This document shows, piece after piece, positions 47,338 to 55,617 of a stretch of DNA of 64,000 bases. The first letter of the stretch is position 1. Every line of letters begins with the position of its first letter. The translations under genes and the position numbers were made by a program. The notes beneath the pieces are model-generated. The model was not told the origin of the DNA, did no database searches, and saw nothing but the letters and a program-made list of their open reading frames with translations. The stretch is from Paenibacillus sp. PCH8 (GTDB lineage Bacteria > Bacillota > Bacilli > Paenibacillales > Paenibacillaceae). The stretch covers positions 2,480,001 to 2,544,000 of the forward strand of contig NZ_PKQK01000001.1 of NCBI RefSeq assembly GCF_002968835.1, written 5' to 3'.

Positions 47338-47655
47338 ATGTTACATTCGATGCTGGGACGTTTCCGGCTGATGCTGTGGCTGCAGGGTATTTCATACTTG
47401 TTGCTGTTGTTCGTTGCTTTCCCACTCCGAGATGCAGGCATCATGCCGCAGGCTGTCACATGGTTTGGGAATTTGTACGGTTTTTTGTTTCTGATGTACT
47501 TGTTATTTATGGTGAGTCTGTACACGACACAGAAGTGGCGTCTGCGCCGACCCATTGCTTTATTTTTCGTTTCTTTCATTCCGCTGGGAAACATGATCTA
47601 TGATTTTGTCGTTTTTCGCAAGTTATATCGTAATAACTCGAATAATAATGCTTGA
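47338..47655 (+). CDS. DUF3817 integral membrane protein
   Basis: 105-residue membrane protein with three predicted membrane segments (about residues 10-30, 40-60, 70-90). The order FRLMLWLQGISYLLLLFVAFPLR ... HWFGNLYG-like segment ... RPIALFFVSFIPLGNMIYDF fits DUF3817 (YdzA-like). Function unknown. ATG 47338 is placed 6 bases after CAGGAGG; the ATG at 47335 is slightly too close. Divergent from the glycosyltransferase. Confidence 0.75.
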   Translation: MLHSMLGRFRLMLWLQGISYLLLLFVAFPLRDAGIMPQAVTWFGNLYGFLFLMYLLFMVSLYTTQKWRLRRPIALFFVSFIPLGNMIYDFVVFRKLYRNNSNNNA

Positions 47656-47727
47656 CTTTATTTAACGTTATGAAATATGATGGGTACAGGTTATTCAACC
47701 CGTTCCAACTAAAACTACATATTCCTG

Positions 47728-47797
47728 TTAAAGGGGAGTAGCTTTTACAGTAAAGTCGTCAGTTCGGGAGACAATCCCCGGCTTTATTGGCAGCATT
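47728..47797 (+). promoter_or_regulatory. yybP-ykoY (Mn2+) riboswitch
   Basis: AAAGGGGAGTAGC, GTCGTCAG and AATCCCCGGCTTTATTGGC are the conserved blocks of the yybP-ykoY class, which binds Mn2+ and switches on metal exporters. It precedes a TerC/YkoY-family gene, a common target. Confidence 0.92.
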
Positions 47798-47809
47798 TTT
47801 GTTGTTAGC

Positions 47810-47852
47810 GAGACCTTTACCAAGTTTTTACGCTCGGTAAAGGTCTCTTTTT
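47810..47852 (+). terminator. First terminator of the Mn2+ riboswitch platform
   Basis: A 12-bp perfect stem (47810-47821 with 47836-47847) and a T-run, immediately after the aptamer. Confidence 0.85.
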
Positions 47853-47861
47853 GTGGATATA

Positions 47862-47899
47862 AAAGGACCTTACCAGCGATGGTAAAGGTCCTTTTTTTT
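47862..47899 (+). terminator. Second terminator of the Mn2+ riboswitch platform
   Basis: A 13-14-bp stem with one bulge (47862-47875 with 47880-47893) and eight T, 30 bp before the gene. Its stem shares the ACCTTTACC/GGTAAAGGT core with the first terminator. Confidence 0.85.
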
Positions 47900-47929
47900 G
47901 TACATCATAAGGATATTAAGGAGGAGTCA

Positions 47930-48751
47930 ATGTTGGATGCTTCATTATTATTGGAATATGGGTGGGTACTGGCTGTCTTAGTAGTTCTGGAAGGATTACT
48001 TGCAGCAGATAATGCATTGGTACTCGCAATCATGGTTAAACACTTGCCTGAAGAAAAACGCAAAAAAGCGTTGTTCTATGGTTTGATGGGTGCATTTGTA
48101 TTCCGTTTAGGTTCGTTGTTCCTAATCTCTTTCCTGGTCGATGTATGGCAAGTACAAGCGATTGGTGCACTGTATCTCCTGTACATTTCCATTAACCACA
48201 TCGTTAAAAAGATACTGGGTAGTCGAAATAAAACAGATGAAGCAGCAGATTCCAATCCTAAGAAACCGAAAAAACAATCCGGTTTCTGGATGACCGTTTT
48301 CAAAGTTGAAGTAGCGGATATCGCATTTGCAGTAGATTCCATTCTTGCAGCAGTTGCCTTGGCTGTAGCGTTGCCCCCAAGTGGATTGCCTCCAATTGGA
48401 GGACTTGATGGTGGACAGTTTATCGTCATCTTCCTCGGCGGATTCATTGGACTCGTCATCATGCGTTTTGCGGCTTCGTACTTCGTGAGATTGCTTCATT
48501 CCCGTCCAGGGCTTGAAGTTGCGGCTTTTGTCATCGTAGGTTGGGTAGGGGTTAAGTTGTCCGTTATTACACTTGCCCACCCTTCGCTGGGTGTTCTGGA
48601 TGAGCATTTCCCGGAAAATAAAATTTGGAAATTCGGATTCTATATTGTCCTGATCTCCATAGCATTATGCGGTTGGTTCCTGTCTTCCAAAGTTCCTGAA
48701 AAAGAAGACGAGAATCCCGTTGAAGAGTTGGAAAAACAAGCAGGAATTTAA
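47930..48751 (+). CDS. TerC-family membrane protein (probable Mn2+ exporter)
   Basis: 273-residue membrane protein of the TerC/YkoY family, which protects against excess manganese and supports metalation of exported enzymes. It has about seven membrane segments. The two characteristic acidic membrane motifs are LLAADNALVLAIMVKHLP (about residues 20-40) and VADIAFAVDSILAAVALA (about 130-150), whose Asp and Asn residues are probable metal ligands. ATG 47930 follows AAGGAGGAG; an upstream reading crosses the terminator. Control by the Mn2+ riboswitch and two terminators points to manganese efflux. Confidence 0.92.
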   Translation: MLDASLLLEYGWVLAVLVVLEGLLAADNALVLAIMVKHLPEEKRKKALFYGLMGAFVFRLGSLFLISFLVDVWQVQAIGALYLLYISINHIVKKILGSRNKTDEAADSNPKKPKKQSGFWMTVFKVEVADIAFAVDSILAAVALAVALPPSGLPPIGGLDGGQFIVIFLGGFIGLVIMRFAASYFVRLLHSRPGLEVAAFVIVGWVGVKLSVITLAHPSLGVLDEHFPENKIWKFGFYIVLISIALCGWFLSSKVPEKEDENPVEELEKQAGI

Positions 48752-48788
48752 TAATCATGTTACGCTAACAACATCGTTATTATCTCGG

Positions 48789-48822
48789 AAACAGGAGGCC
48801 GTCCCAGGACAGCCTCCTGTTT
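48789..48822 (+). terminator. Terminator of the TerC-family gene
   Basis: An 11-bp stem (48789-48799 with 48812-48822); T-rich but interrupted tail. Confidence 0.75.
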
Positions 48823-48870
48823 CTGTTTACATATCTGGTAAGCCCCGTGATCCAATTTCCAAGAAAAGGG

Positions 48871-48900
48871 TTGACACATGAAATCCCGTCCCCTTAATAT
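48871..48900 (+). promoter_or_regulatory. Promoter of the rtcB leader
   Basis: TTGACA (48871-48876), an 18-nt spacer and TAATAT (48895-48900); an overlapping TATAAT (48898-48903) would give 21 nt. Confidence 0.65.
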
Positions 48901-48934
48901 AATACTTAACATTTATGAAGGGAGGCCGAAGGAC

Positions 48935-49030
48935 ATGACGCTTGGTTATGATTTGAATCAAACACAACGCTGCGTAGACACAACTGCATATCCGGCTCAT
49001 CGTCTCATTGGCCTCATACGGTCGACATAG
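48935..49030 (+). CDS. Small ORF in the rtcB leader
   Basis: 31-codon frame starting MTLGYDLNQTQRCVD, with GGGAGG about 9 bases before the ATG. It starts about 30 nt after the predicted transcription start and ends about 220 bp before rtcB, with a hairpin and a terminator in between. It may be a leader peptide or a small protein; I know no homolog. Confidence 0.4.
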   Translation: MTLGYDLNQTQRCVDTTAYPAHRLIGLIRST

Positions 49031-49037
49031 GAGATAG

Positions 49038-49070
49038 GCATATCGTTTAGAAGGTGTATAACCGATATGC
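49038..49070 (+). promoter_or_regulatory. Hairpin in the rtcB leader
   Basis: GCATATCG and CGATATGC (49038-49045 with 49063-49070), an 8-bp perfect stem with a 17-nt loop, just downstream of the small ORF. Confidence 0.4.
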
Positions 49071-49150
49071 GTTCTTCGCAATATAGCGATGGATTACAGA
49101 TATAAGGCATGTTCATGCTGCTCTGTCCTCCATTATTGTCATACAGTAGA

Positions 49151-49180
49151 AGTCATGGGCGATCAGTCCGTGGCTTTTTT
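49151..49180 (+). terminator. Leader terminator upstream of rtcB
   Basis: A 9-bp stem with G-U pairs (49151-49159 with 49167-49175) and six T, 74 bp before rtcB. It either ends a short independent RNA or acts as an attenuator. Confidence 0.75.
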
Positions 49181-49253
49181 ATGTTCTATTTAACCCAGAC
49201 AAGAATCAGCAAACCGAATTTGCTGAACGTACAGGAAGGAATAATACAACGTT

Positions 49254-49889
49254 ATGAATACAAAATTTAATTTAATTACCAATCAGGACGAAATCGCAGG
49301 TAGCTACCGACATGAAGTGAAATTACCTGCTGGAGACCTCACCGTATATGCGGCACAACAACTCTTCTCCTCGCTGGATTACAAGGTGTTTGAGATGGCG
49401 AATAATAATCTCCAGATCCCAGGAATCTCTTATATGAGCTACACACCTGACGTGCATGTTGGTGTGGGTACCTGTATTGGAACGACAGCGGTGTGGGATG
49501 CGCAGAGCGGATACGTATCTCCCTCCATTGTGGGCAGCGATATTGGCTGTGGCATGCGGGTACAGATGACGAACCTGCATAAGGATGATCTGAAAGATGT
49601 CAAACTCCGCCGTAAACTCGTAAAAGCGATCGAGAAAGTATTGCCGATGGAGGCTAATCAGCGAGGTCATTACTCGGATATCCGGTTGGAACATATCGTT
49701 CGCAAAGGGCTGCACGGTTTACCCAAAAAGTATATTCCGGACAGTTATACACCCAAAAAATCAACCTCGATGACTCATGTGGAAAGCAGCAAGTTCAGTT
49801 ATGATGAGAATGTGTTAAACCACGTTCCCGACATGACATCGTTCGCATCGTCAGCTCGGGACATTGGGCGGTGGCAATCATTTTGCTGA
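49254..49889 (+). pseudogene. rtcB: RtcB RNA ligase, N-terminal fragment
   Basis: First 200 or so codons of a frameshifted RtcB, the GTP/Mn2+-dependent ligase that joins 2',3'-cyclic phosphate (or 3'-phosphate) and 5'-OH RNA ends. The metal-binding IVGSDIGCGMRVQ motif (Cys of the active site) is present. The frame leaves homology after TSFASSA near 49855 and stops at 49889. The conserved GTLGGGNHFAEI that should follow is read in another frame from about 49858. The shift is net +1 (or -2), and removing one base near 49857 would give SSAGTLGGGNHF. The combined length of about 485 residues is normal for the long RtcB form. Confidence 0.85.
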
Positions 49890-50712
49890 GATACAGGCAA
49901 TTGAGATCGCCGAAGAAAATCGGGAAATCGCAGAAGCTTGGGGGATGTACGATGGGCAGATCGTGGTCATGATCCATTCCGGTTCCCGTGCATGGGGAGG
50001 GTATGTTAGCCAGACGAGTTCGTCAGCGATTGCCAAAGAGATGCAGCGTCTTAATCTCGGTACTTCCGATCCGAGACTGGTATTTGCTCCGCTGGAGCAC
50101 ACGGAAGGTCGTCATTATGTGAACATGATGTATTCAGCATTGAATTACGCTGTTGTCAATCGGCACCTGATTGCGTATGCTATTCGCGAAGCTTTCCGGG
50201 ATGTGTTTGGCTCCAAATGTGAATTCCGTACGTTATACGACTTGATGCATAATTATGCCTGGGAGGAATCCCATGCCGACCGAGGTTCTGTTTTTGTACA
50301 TCGTAAAGGTGCGACACGTGCATTGCCGGCAGGTCACCCGGACAACCCCAAGCCTTACCTGGCAACAGGACATCCGGCGCTTATTCCCGGTTCCATGGGA
50401 ACTGCGTCATATATCATGGTGGGTCAACCACAAGGTGCAGATAATTACTATTCCATATGTCACGGTGCCGGTCGTATACGTTCACGGACAGCAACGAAGC
50501 GATTGATTACTGTGGAGGATTTTGCTTTTGCATTGGGCGTGGGCACAGAAGATGAGATCGTTGTAAACCAACGCTCACTTGAATCCATTATTGATGAATC
50601 ACCCCAGGCGTACAAAAATGTGGATGAAATTATAGATAGTGTTACCGGCGCAGGCCTGGCTCAAGTTGTAGCCAAATGCAAACCGCTTGCTGCAGTGAAG
50701 GGAGCGAAATAA
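49864..50712 (+). pseudogene. rtcB: RtcB RNA ligase, C-terminal fragment
   Basis: Remainder of RtcB; the TTG at 49864 is inside the conserved GTLGGGNHF and is not a natural start. It contains the metal-binding Asn-His (GGGNHFAEI), IHSGSRAWGG, a second His-rich region (HNYAWEESH) and the guanylate-accepting His in SICHGAGRIRSR, so every catalytic motif of RtcB exists across the two frames. Its stop overlaps the start of the AAA ATPase gene by one base (TAATG). If the frameshift is real, ligase activity is lost while the downstream ATPase is kept. Confidence 0.85.
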
Positions 50713-52016
50713 TGATATTAAACGAGAAACCAGCAAATCCAGCCCAGGCCATCTACACCTATGACGAACAACATGATTCCGTATTTCGGGTTGAGGGGTA
50801 CGCCATCTATTCAAGGCTAATCCGTGGAATCATAGAAGCGCTCAATCAGCGCTACGGGGTCCAATACAAGCTTTATGCCAGTTCTGACCCGAACAATGAA
50901 TATTGGGAGTTGCTCCGGGAAGACCTTCAGAACGGAAGTGCTGAAGTGGAATTGGTTGCTCGCATATTTGAAGATCTTGAACTTCAGACTTTGCATTACG
51001 ACGATGATGGAGATGTACCTGCATATGGTGTGCATTACTCCATCCGCAACAATGTTTTTGCCTATCCGAAGTGGGGCGTAGCGCTCGTGCGGGTTCCGTT
51101 TTTCCGGGATAACGGGATTTATAATGAAGACTTTGTTTTTGCTATTGGCGATGAGGAGATGAAGCAGTTTCTGGGAGGTGTCCGGGAACGGGAACGTCAG
51201 CAAAACATGAAAAAAGTGACGGTATACACCGATTCCCGGAATGGCAGCGACCGTCATGTTGAATCGATCACTCGCTCTGTGGGAAGAGAGGATGTTGTTC
51301 TCTCGGCACAAATCAAACAGGATATTTTTCGTTCGCTGGATCAATTCTTCGAAGCGGATCGTTCCTTCTATCGAGATTACGACATTCCGTACAAGCGGGG
51401 TATTCTGTTGTATGGGCATCCGGGAAACGGCAAGACCACATTGGTGAAATCCATTGCTGGAAGTATTCCGGGACCTGCTGCGTACTGGCAGATTACGGAG
51501 TATACCAACAGTGAATCGGTGCGTGAAGTGTTTGAGGCTGCCAAGCGGCTGGCACCGATGGTGTTGATTATTGAGGACATCGATTCGATGCCGGATGAAG
51601 TTCGTTCCTTTTTCCTGAATACACTGGATGGAGCAACTTCGAAAGAAGGTATTTTCCTGATCGGGACCACGAATTATCCGGAGAAAATAGATCCAGGCCT
51701 CATGAACCGTGCGGGGCGGTTCGACCGAGCTTATGAAATTCCATTGCCAGATGAAGCGCTGCGCCTGCAATATTTGCGGCAACGAGGCTTTGCCGTATTC
51801 GCAGGTGAAGAAGGCGCGATAGAGGCAGCTCGTCTGACCGACACGTTCTCTCTTGCACAGCTGGGTGAGTTGTATGTCAGTGCGGCGCTGGAATGGCATC
51901 AGAATGGTCAGACAGACATTGTGGAAGTCATTCAGTCGATGCGTGGCGAGCTGGATAAGAGTCATAAGCACACCTGGCTGGCGCAGCCAGGTAAGGGCCG
52001 GGCGGGATTTTATTAA
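50712..52016 (+). CDS. BCS1-like AAA ATPase coupled to rtcB
   Basis: 434-residue AAA ATPase. An N-terminal domain of about 200 residues that I cannot name is followed by one AAA module: Walker A GHPGNGKTT (235-243), Walker B VLIIEDIDSM, sensor 1 IGTTNYPEKI and the arginine-finger region MNRAGRFDRAYEI. The AAA core is closest to the BCS1/CDC48-like branch, which acts as an unfoldase or translocase. ATG 50712 overlaps the rtcB stop; its ribosome site GAAGGGAG lies within rtcB, so translation is coupled. The pairing suggests it remodels RtcB, its RNA or an RNA-protein complex. No signal peptide. Confidence 0.85.
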   Translation: MILNEKPANPAQAIYTYDEQHDSVFRVEGYAIYSRLIRGIIEALNQRYGVQYKLYASSDPNNEYWELLREDLQNGSAEVELVARIFEDLELQTLHYDDDGDVPAYGVHYSIRNNVFAYPKWGVALVRVPFFRDNGIYNEDFVFAIGDEEMKQFLGGVRERERQQNMKKVTVYTDSRNGSDRHVESITRSVGREDVVLSAQIKQDIFRSLDQFFEADRSFYRDYDIPYKRGILLYGHPGNGKTTLVKSIAGSIPGPAAYWQITEYTNSESVREVFEAAKRLAPMVLIIEDIDSMPDEVRSFFLNTLDGATSKEGIFLIGTTNYPEKIDPGLMNRAGRFDRAYEIPLPDEALRLQYLRQRGFAVFAGEEGAIEAARLTDTFSLAQLGELYVSAALEWHQNGQTDIVEVIQSMRGELDKSHKHTWLAQPGKGRAGFY

Positions 52017-52304
52017 TAATCACATCCAACGGGCCCATAATAATTCTACCTCAATTGGTGATACTAACCTTGTCTGCTCCAACATACAATGACTTTCGGG
52101 AGGTACATAACGCAGCCCTGAGCTGGTGGGATGCCGGAAAGTTGCGCGATCTGTTTCCAAACTGGCTTTAGGCCTGTTTTACAGAGAAGGATGCATAGGG
52201 ACAAACGGTAATATGCAAAAATTTTTATGCCAATTGTTTAAATGCTTCTGTAGCGGTTAATAGTAGACAGACGACAACAAAAACTTTAATTAGAGGTGAA
52301 TGAT

Positions 52305-52562
52305 ATGGGTTGGTTATGGTCATTAATTATTGGTGGTATCATTGGTTGGTTGGCAGGTTTGATCGTTGGTCGTGACATCCCGGGTGGTGTCATTGGTAAC
52401 ATTATTGCGGGTTTCATCGGTGGATGGTTAGGTGGAGTAATCTTGGGAGATATGGGTCCTGAGATGGGCGGATTCCACATTGTACCTGCACTGATTGGTG
52501 CGATTGTACTTGTAGCCATCGTAAGCTTGATCTTCCGTTCGATGGGTCGTAGTCGCGGGTAA
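52305..52562 (+). CDS. GlsB/YeaQ/YmgE-family stress membrane protein
   Basis: 85-residue Gly-rich membrane protein with three hydrophobic segments (LIIGGIIGWLAGLIVG; IAGFIGGWLGGVILG; ALIGAIVLVAIVSLIF), the layout of the transglycosylase-associated (YeaQ/YmgE) family, usually induced by general stress. Function not established. ATG 52305 has TAGAGGTGA 5 bases upstream; a GTG at 52296 lies inside that site. Single gene. Confidence 0.88.
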   Translation: MGWLWSLIIGGIIGWLAGLIVGRDIPGGVIGNIIAGFIGGWLGGVILGDMGPEMGGFHIVPALIGAIVLVAIVSLIFRSMGRSRG

Positions 52563-52621
52563 CTCATTTCAAGAGAGCACGACATCTTGAATGATACAGT
52601 TAACGCCGAGCGTTGCTGATG

Positions 52622-52670
52622 AAGAGGTTGATTGAGAGCCATGAATGTGGCTTTCAATCAACCTCTTGTT
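52622..52670 (+). terminator. Terminator of the YeaQ-family gene
   Basis: A stem of about 20 bp (52622-52641 with 52648-52667) and GTTGTTTT tail, ending about 45 bp before msrA. Confidence 0.8.
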
Positions 52671-52715
52671 GTTTTAAAATGGATGTACACATGCGTAAAA
52701 GAAGGGATGAATGGA

Positions 52716-53231
52716 ATGGAAAAAGCTACATTTGCCGGCGGATGTTTCTGGTGTATGGTTACCCCTTTTGAAGAGCAACCGGGCATTCATGGTATTGTAT
52801 CTGGCTATACTGGCGGTCATGTTGAGAATCCAACCTATGAGCAGGTTAAGACCGGAGAGACCGGTCATGCCGAAGTAGTTGAGATTACATTTGATCCGAA
52901 AGTATTCCCCTATGAACGACTGCTGGAGCTATATTGGCCCCAGATTGATCCGACGGACGAAGGAGGCCAGTTCCAAGATCGTGGCACTCAATACCGTACC
53001 GGTATCTTTGTACACAATGAGCGTCAGCGTGAGCTTGCTGAACAGTCCAGAGAAGAACTGGCAGCCAGCGGACGATTCGTTCAGCCCATTGTTACAGAAA
53101 TTCGTGATGCAGCGGTATTCTATCCGGCTGAAGCTTATCACCAGGATTATCACAAGAAAAACGAGAAACATTACAAGGAAGACCGAGCATTATCAGGGCG
53201 GGACGAATTTATCGGCGAGCATTGGAAATAG
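52716..53231 (+). CDS. msrA: Peptide-methionine (S)-S-oxide reductase
   Basis: Repairs oxidised methionine (S-epimer) in proteins. The 171-residue product has the active-site GCFWC at residues 9-13 (nucleophilic Cys10) and the family segments [42 protein letters not shown] and [16 protein letters not shown] 52716 is preferred: GAAGGG lies 9-10 bases upstream, and this is the conserved start. No msrB domain or gene is adjacent. Confidence 0.96.
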   Translation: MEKATFAGGCFWCMVTPFEEQPGIHGIVSGYTGGHVENPTYEQVKTGETGHAEVVEITFDPKVFPYERLLELYWPQIDPTDEGGQFQDRGTQYRTGIFVHNERQRELAEQSREELAASGRFVQPIVTEIRDAAVFYPAEAYHQDYHKKNEKHYKEDRALSGRDEFIGEHWK

Positions 53232-53253
53232 TAAATGGATATTCAGGCCATGT

Positions 53254-53295
53254 GAAAAGCCGGAAAGTTCCATCAGGAACTCTCCGGCTTTTTGG
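53254..53295. terminator. Bidirectional terminator msrA / secreted propeller protein
   Basis: AAAAGCCGGA...TCCGGCTTTT long stem (53255-53292), T-run on both strands, between convergent genes. Confidence 0.88.
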
Positions 53296-53354
53296 GTCAG
53301 ATTATGGAGTATGACTCATGGGTATGCCCATATAGAGCCAGCTAGACTCATCTG

Positions 53355-54626
53355 TTATTTTGCCGCACTGGACTTGAGCACATATTTGGATAAAGTCTCC
53401 TCGTTGATCGAATAGATCACATCATTCATATAGGTGGAGACACTTTCCAATGAAGGAACGGAAGCACTGGTAGTGTAGACGTGTACGTCTTCCAGTGTCT
53501 GTGGATCAAGAATGTATCCCGTTTTGGCAAAATCAAGCTGGTATTGACCATCCTGAGTCTGGTCGGTACGCATAAATGCAGGCTGTGTGTCTTTGAACAT
53601 ACGCTCGGTCACTTTGCCTTTCATCGTGTACAGTTCCAGCTTCTGCCCTGTAAAGACGGTATAGCCGTTGCCAGCTGTCTGAATGTAGGCATCACCAGCA
53701 ATGGCACGTCCCCAAGCGAGCTTGCCATCGATGCCAAAGCCCATCAGCCGATTACCTGTGTTCTCAAAATTGGCACGCATGATGATGGAACCATCGTCCA
53801 GAATGGCCAGTGATTCACCGCCGCCATCTCCCAGTGTGTTCGCATTGGCCGGGAATGGATAGAAGGACAGCCGATTCAACGTACGATCATAGATTTCCAA
53901 TTTGGGATTGGCTGCTTGCTGCCAGAAGTTGCCGACCTTCGTTTGTCTGCTGGCATCCACTACAATACGGTCATGGCCTGCTTTCAGCACGTTACCGTTG
54001 ATTGTTTTTTGGGTGATCAGCTTCCCCTTGTTGTCAACCACTGAAATGGCTGAACGAACGGACCCGTTAGATTGCACACCCTGACTTGAAGCGATCAACA
54101 ACGTATCGTTATCCAGAAGGGAAATGCTTGAAGGTGAATTCACCGTTTTGATCCAGTTGGTCTTGCCGGATGTATTGAATGAGTACACTTTCTTGGTTTT
54201 GTCCGAATATTCCATATAGACATATGCTGTGCCGTTGCTGGTATATACCGAATCAGAGTAGGTTGTATAAGGACCGCTTTTCTCATGGAATATCGTATTC
54301 CACTTCAATTGTCCAGTTGTAGCATCCAGCGCCTGAAGCGAGTCCAGTTGCCAGTCCAGCGTTGTTTTGCTGCTTGTTTTGGTTACAGGCTGGGATGCGT
54401 GCACATATACGAGATTTTTGGAAGGCACAGCATGGATTTCCTTGATCAGGACATCTTTTTCCGTATTAACCTCAGACAGCATCAGGGAAGATGACGTCCA
54501 CGCCGGTCTGGGCATGGGTTCGGTTGAGGAAGCAGCGTAACTTGTTGTATTCATGGTGAAGAGGAGCATGCCGCCAAGAATGAGGGCAGCCCATGTTTTG
54601 GACTTGTGTTTGTTTAATGTATGCAA
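53355..54626 (-). CDS. Secreted PQQ-like beta-propeller protein
   Basis: 423-residue exported protein of unknown function. The signal peptide (TWAALILGGMLLFTMNTTSYAAS) is followed by repeated strands with the pattern ALDATTGQLKWNTIF, YSFNTSGKTNWIKTV and GIDGKLAWGRAI, typical of PQQ-like/WD-type propeller blades that do not bind PQQ. TTG 54626 is the chosen start, with AAAGGTGG 8 bases upstream; another TTG at 54653 lacks a site. It stands alone. A surface or envelope role is likely but not specified. Confidence 0.75.
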   Translation of the reverse strand: MHTLNKHKSKTWAALILGGMLLFTMNTTSYAASSTEPMPRPAWTSSSLMLSEVNTEKDVLIKEIHAVPSKNLVYVHASQPVTKTSSKTTLDWQLDSLQALDATTGQLKWNTIFHEKSGPYTTYSDSVYTSNGTAYVYMEYSDKTKKVYSFNTSGKTNWIKTVNSPSSISLLDNDTLLIASSQGVQSNGSVRSAISVVDNKGKLITQKTINGNVLKAGHDRIVVDASRQTKVGNFWQQAANPKLEIYDRTLNRLSFYPFPANANTLGDGGGESLAILDDGSIIMRANFENTGNRLMGFGIDGKLAWGRAIAGDAYIQTAGNGYTVFTGQKLELYTMKGKVTERMFKDTQPAFMRTDQTQDGQYQLDFAKTGYILDPQTLEDVHVYTTSASVPSLESVSTYMNDVIYSINEETLSKYVLKSSAAK

Positions 54627-54884
54627 TGGATAAACCACCTTTCTTCGATTCAAAATAGAACCGATTGTTGAATTTTACCATTGAAGGCGAGTGGGATTCA
54701 ACCGAGTACACTGTAACCTTTGATCATTTGTATAATGAATCATCTTTGTTTGGAGAAGTGTAACGGTTACAGGGATTTCATCTTCTTTCGATGAGGAGGG
54801 AAGTTTGATATATGAAGTGCGGTGACAAGGAATATCTGCGTCATACGTGGGATAGATCATAGGAATTGAACAAGGAGCACAGCT

Positions 54885-55481
54885 ATGAACTGGAGTGAAA
54901 ACGTGGCCCCGTGGGTCATTGGATGTATCGTTTTATTCGTACTGATAGTCTGGATTATTCGAGGTGTTATTGGGCGCGGACAGCGGATACGTAGCGAAGC
55001 GAACCCACGGAAGATTACGATTAAGGATATCGACAAAATGGAGGATGGTTCCGAATTCGAATTATATCTCTACCATTTATTCGAACAACTCGGGTATGAC
55101 GAGGTTCATAAAACGACGAGTAGCCGCGATTTTGGGGCAGATCTTGTATTTGTCGATAGATTGGGTAGACGAAGTGTGATACAAGCGAAGCGATATGGCG
55201 CGAACCATCCTGTCGGATTAAGTGCTGTGCAGGAGATCTATACATCGATGCGTTATTATGAAGCGGACCGCTCAATCGTTCTGACATCAGCCCGTTACAC
55301 TGAAGCTTGCCGAACGCTTGCAGCGGTTAATGGTGTGAAACTGTTGGATCGGGAAGACCTGATGGAGTTAATTGTGTTATTCAAGTCCAGAAGACTGGAA
55401 GAAGCACTGGAATTAATTGAGGAAGATGATGAAGAACCGATCGAGACGTGGCAGTCCCGGCGAAAGAGGCAATCTCGCTAG
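54885..55481 (+). CDS. Membrane-anchored Mrr-like restriction endonuclease fold protein
   Basis: 198 residues: one N-terminal membrane segment (about 10-27, VIGCIVLFVLIVWIIRGVIG), then an Mrr_cat PD-(D/E)XK domain (about 50-165). MEDGSEFELYLYHLFEQLGY supplies the helix with Glu, RDFGADLVF the catalytic Asp and VIQAKRY the Q-x-K half of the motif. The catalytic residues look intact. Mrr-like proteins cleave modified DNA; membrane-tethered forms are widespread in Firmicutes and their role is unclear. The C-terminus is acidic then basic (EEDDEEP ... SRRKRQSR). No methyltransferase lies nearby, so it is not part of a classical restriction system. Confidence 0.8.
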   Translation: MNWSENVAPWVIGCIVLFVLIVWIIRGVIGRGQRIRSEANPRKITIKDIDKMEDGSEFELYLYHLFEQLGYDEVHKTTSSRDFGADLVFVDRLGRRSVIQAKRYGANHPVGLSAVQEIYTSMRYYEADRSIVLTSARYTEACRTLAAVNGVKLLDREDLMELIVLFKSRRLEEALELIEEDDEEPIETWQSRRKRQSR

Positions 55482-55617
55482 GTTGCAGCCAGCGTTACCA
55501 GACGTAACATAGCTTTTGTATGTTGTATATATTTATTCCAGAAAGGTTCACCTTCACTTGTGTAGCTGCACATGATATATTGAGTGCATATTATACCAAA
55601 GGAGTGTGTAACCCGTT

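Noticed and set aside
50817..51971. 384-codon open frame on the minus strand opposite the AAA ATPase
   Set aside because: Antisense shadow; the plus-strand frame has complete Walker and sensor motifs.
54813..54863. Tiny ORF MKCGDKEYLRHTWDRS upstream of the Mrr-like gene
   Set aside because: Weakly spaced ribosome site and no associated RNA structure; probably chance.
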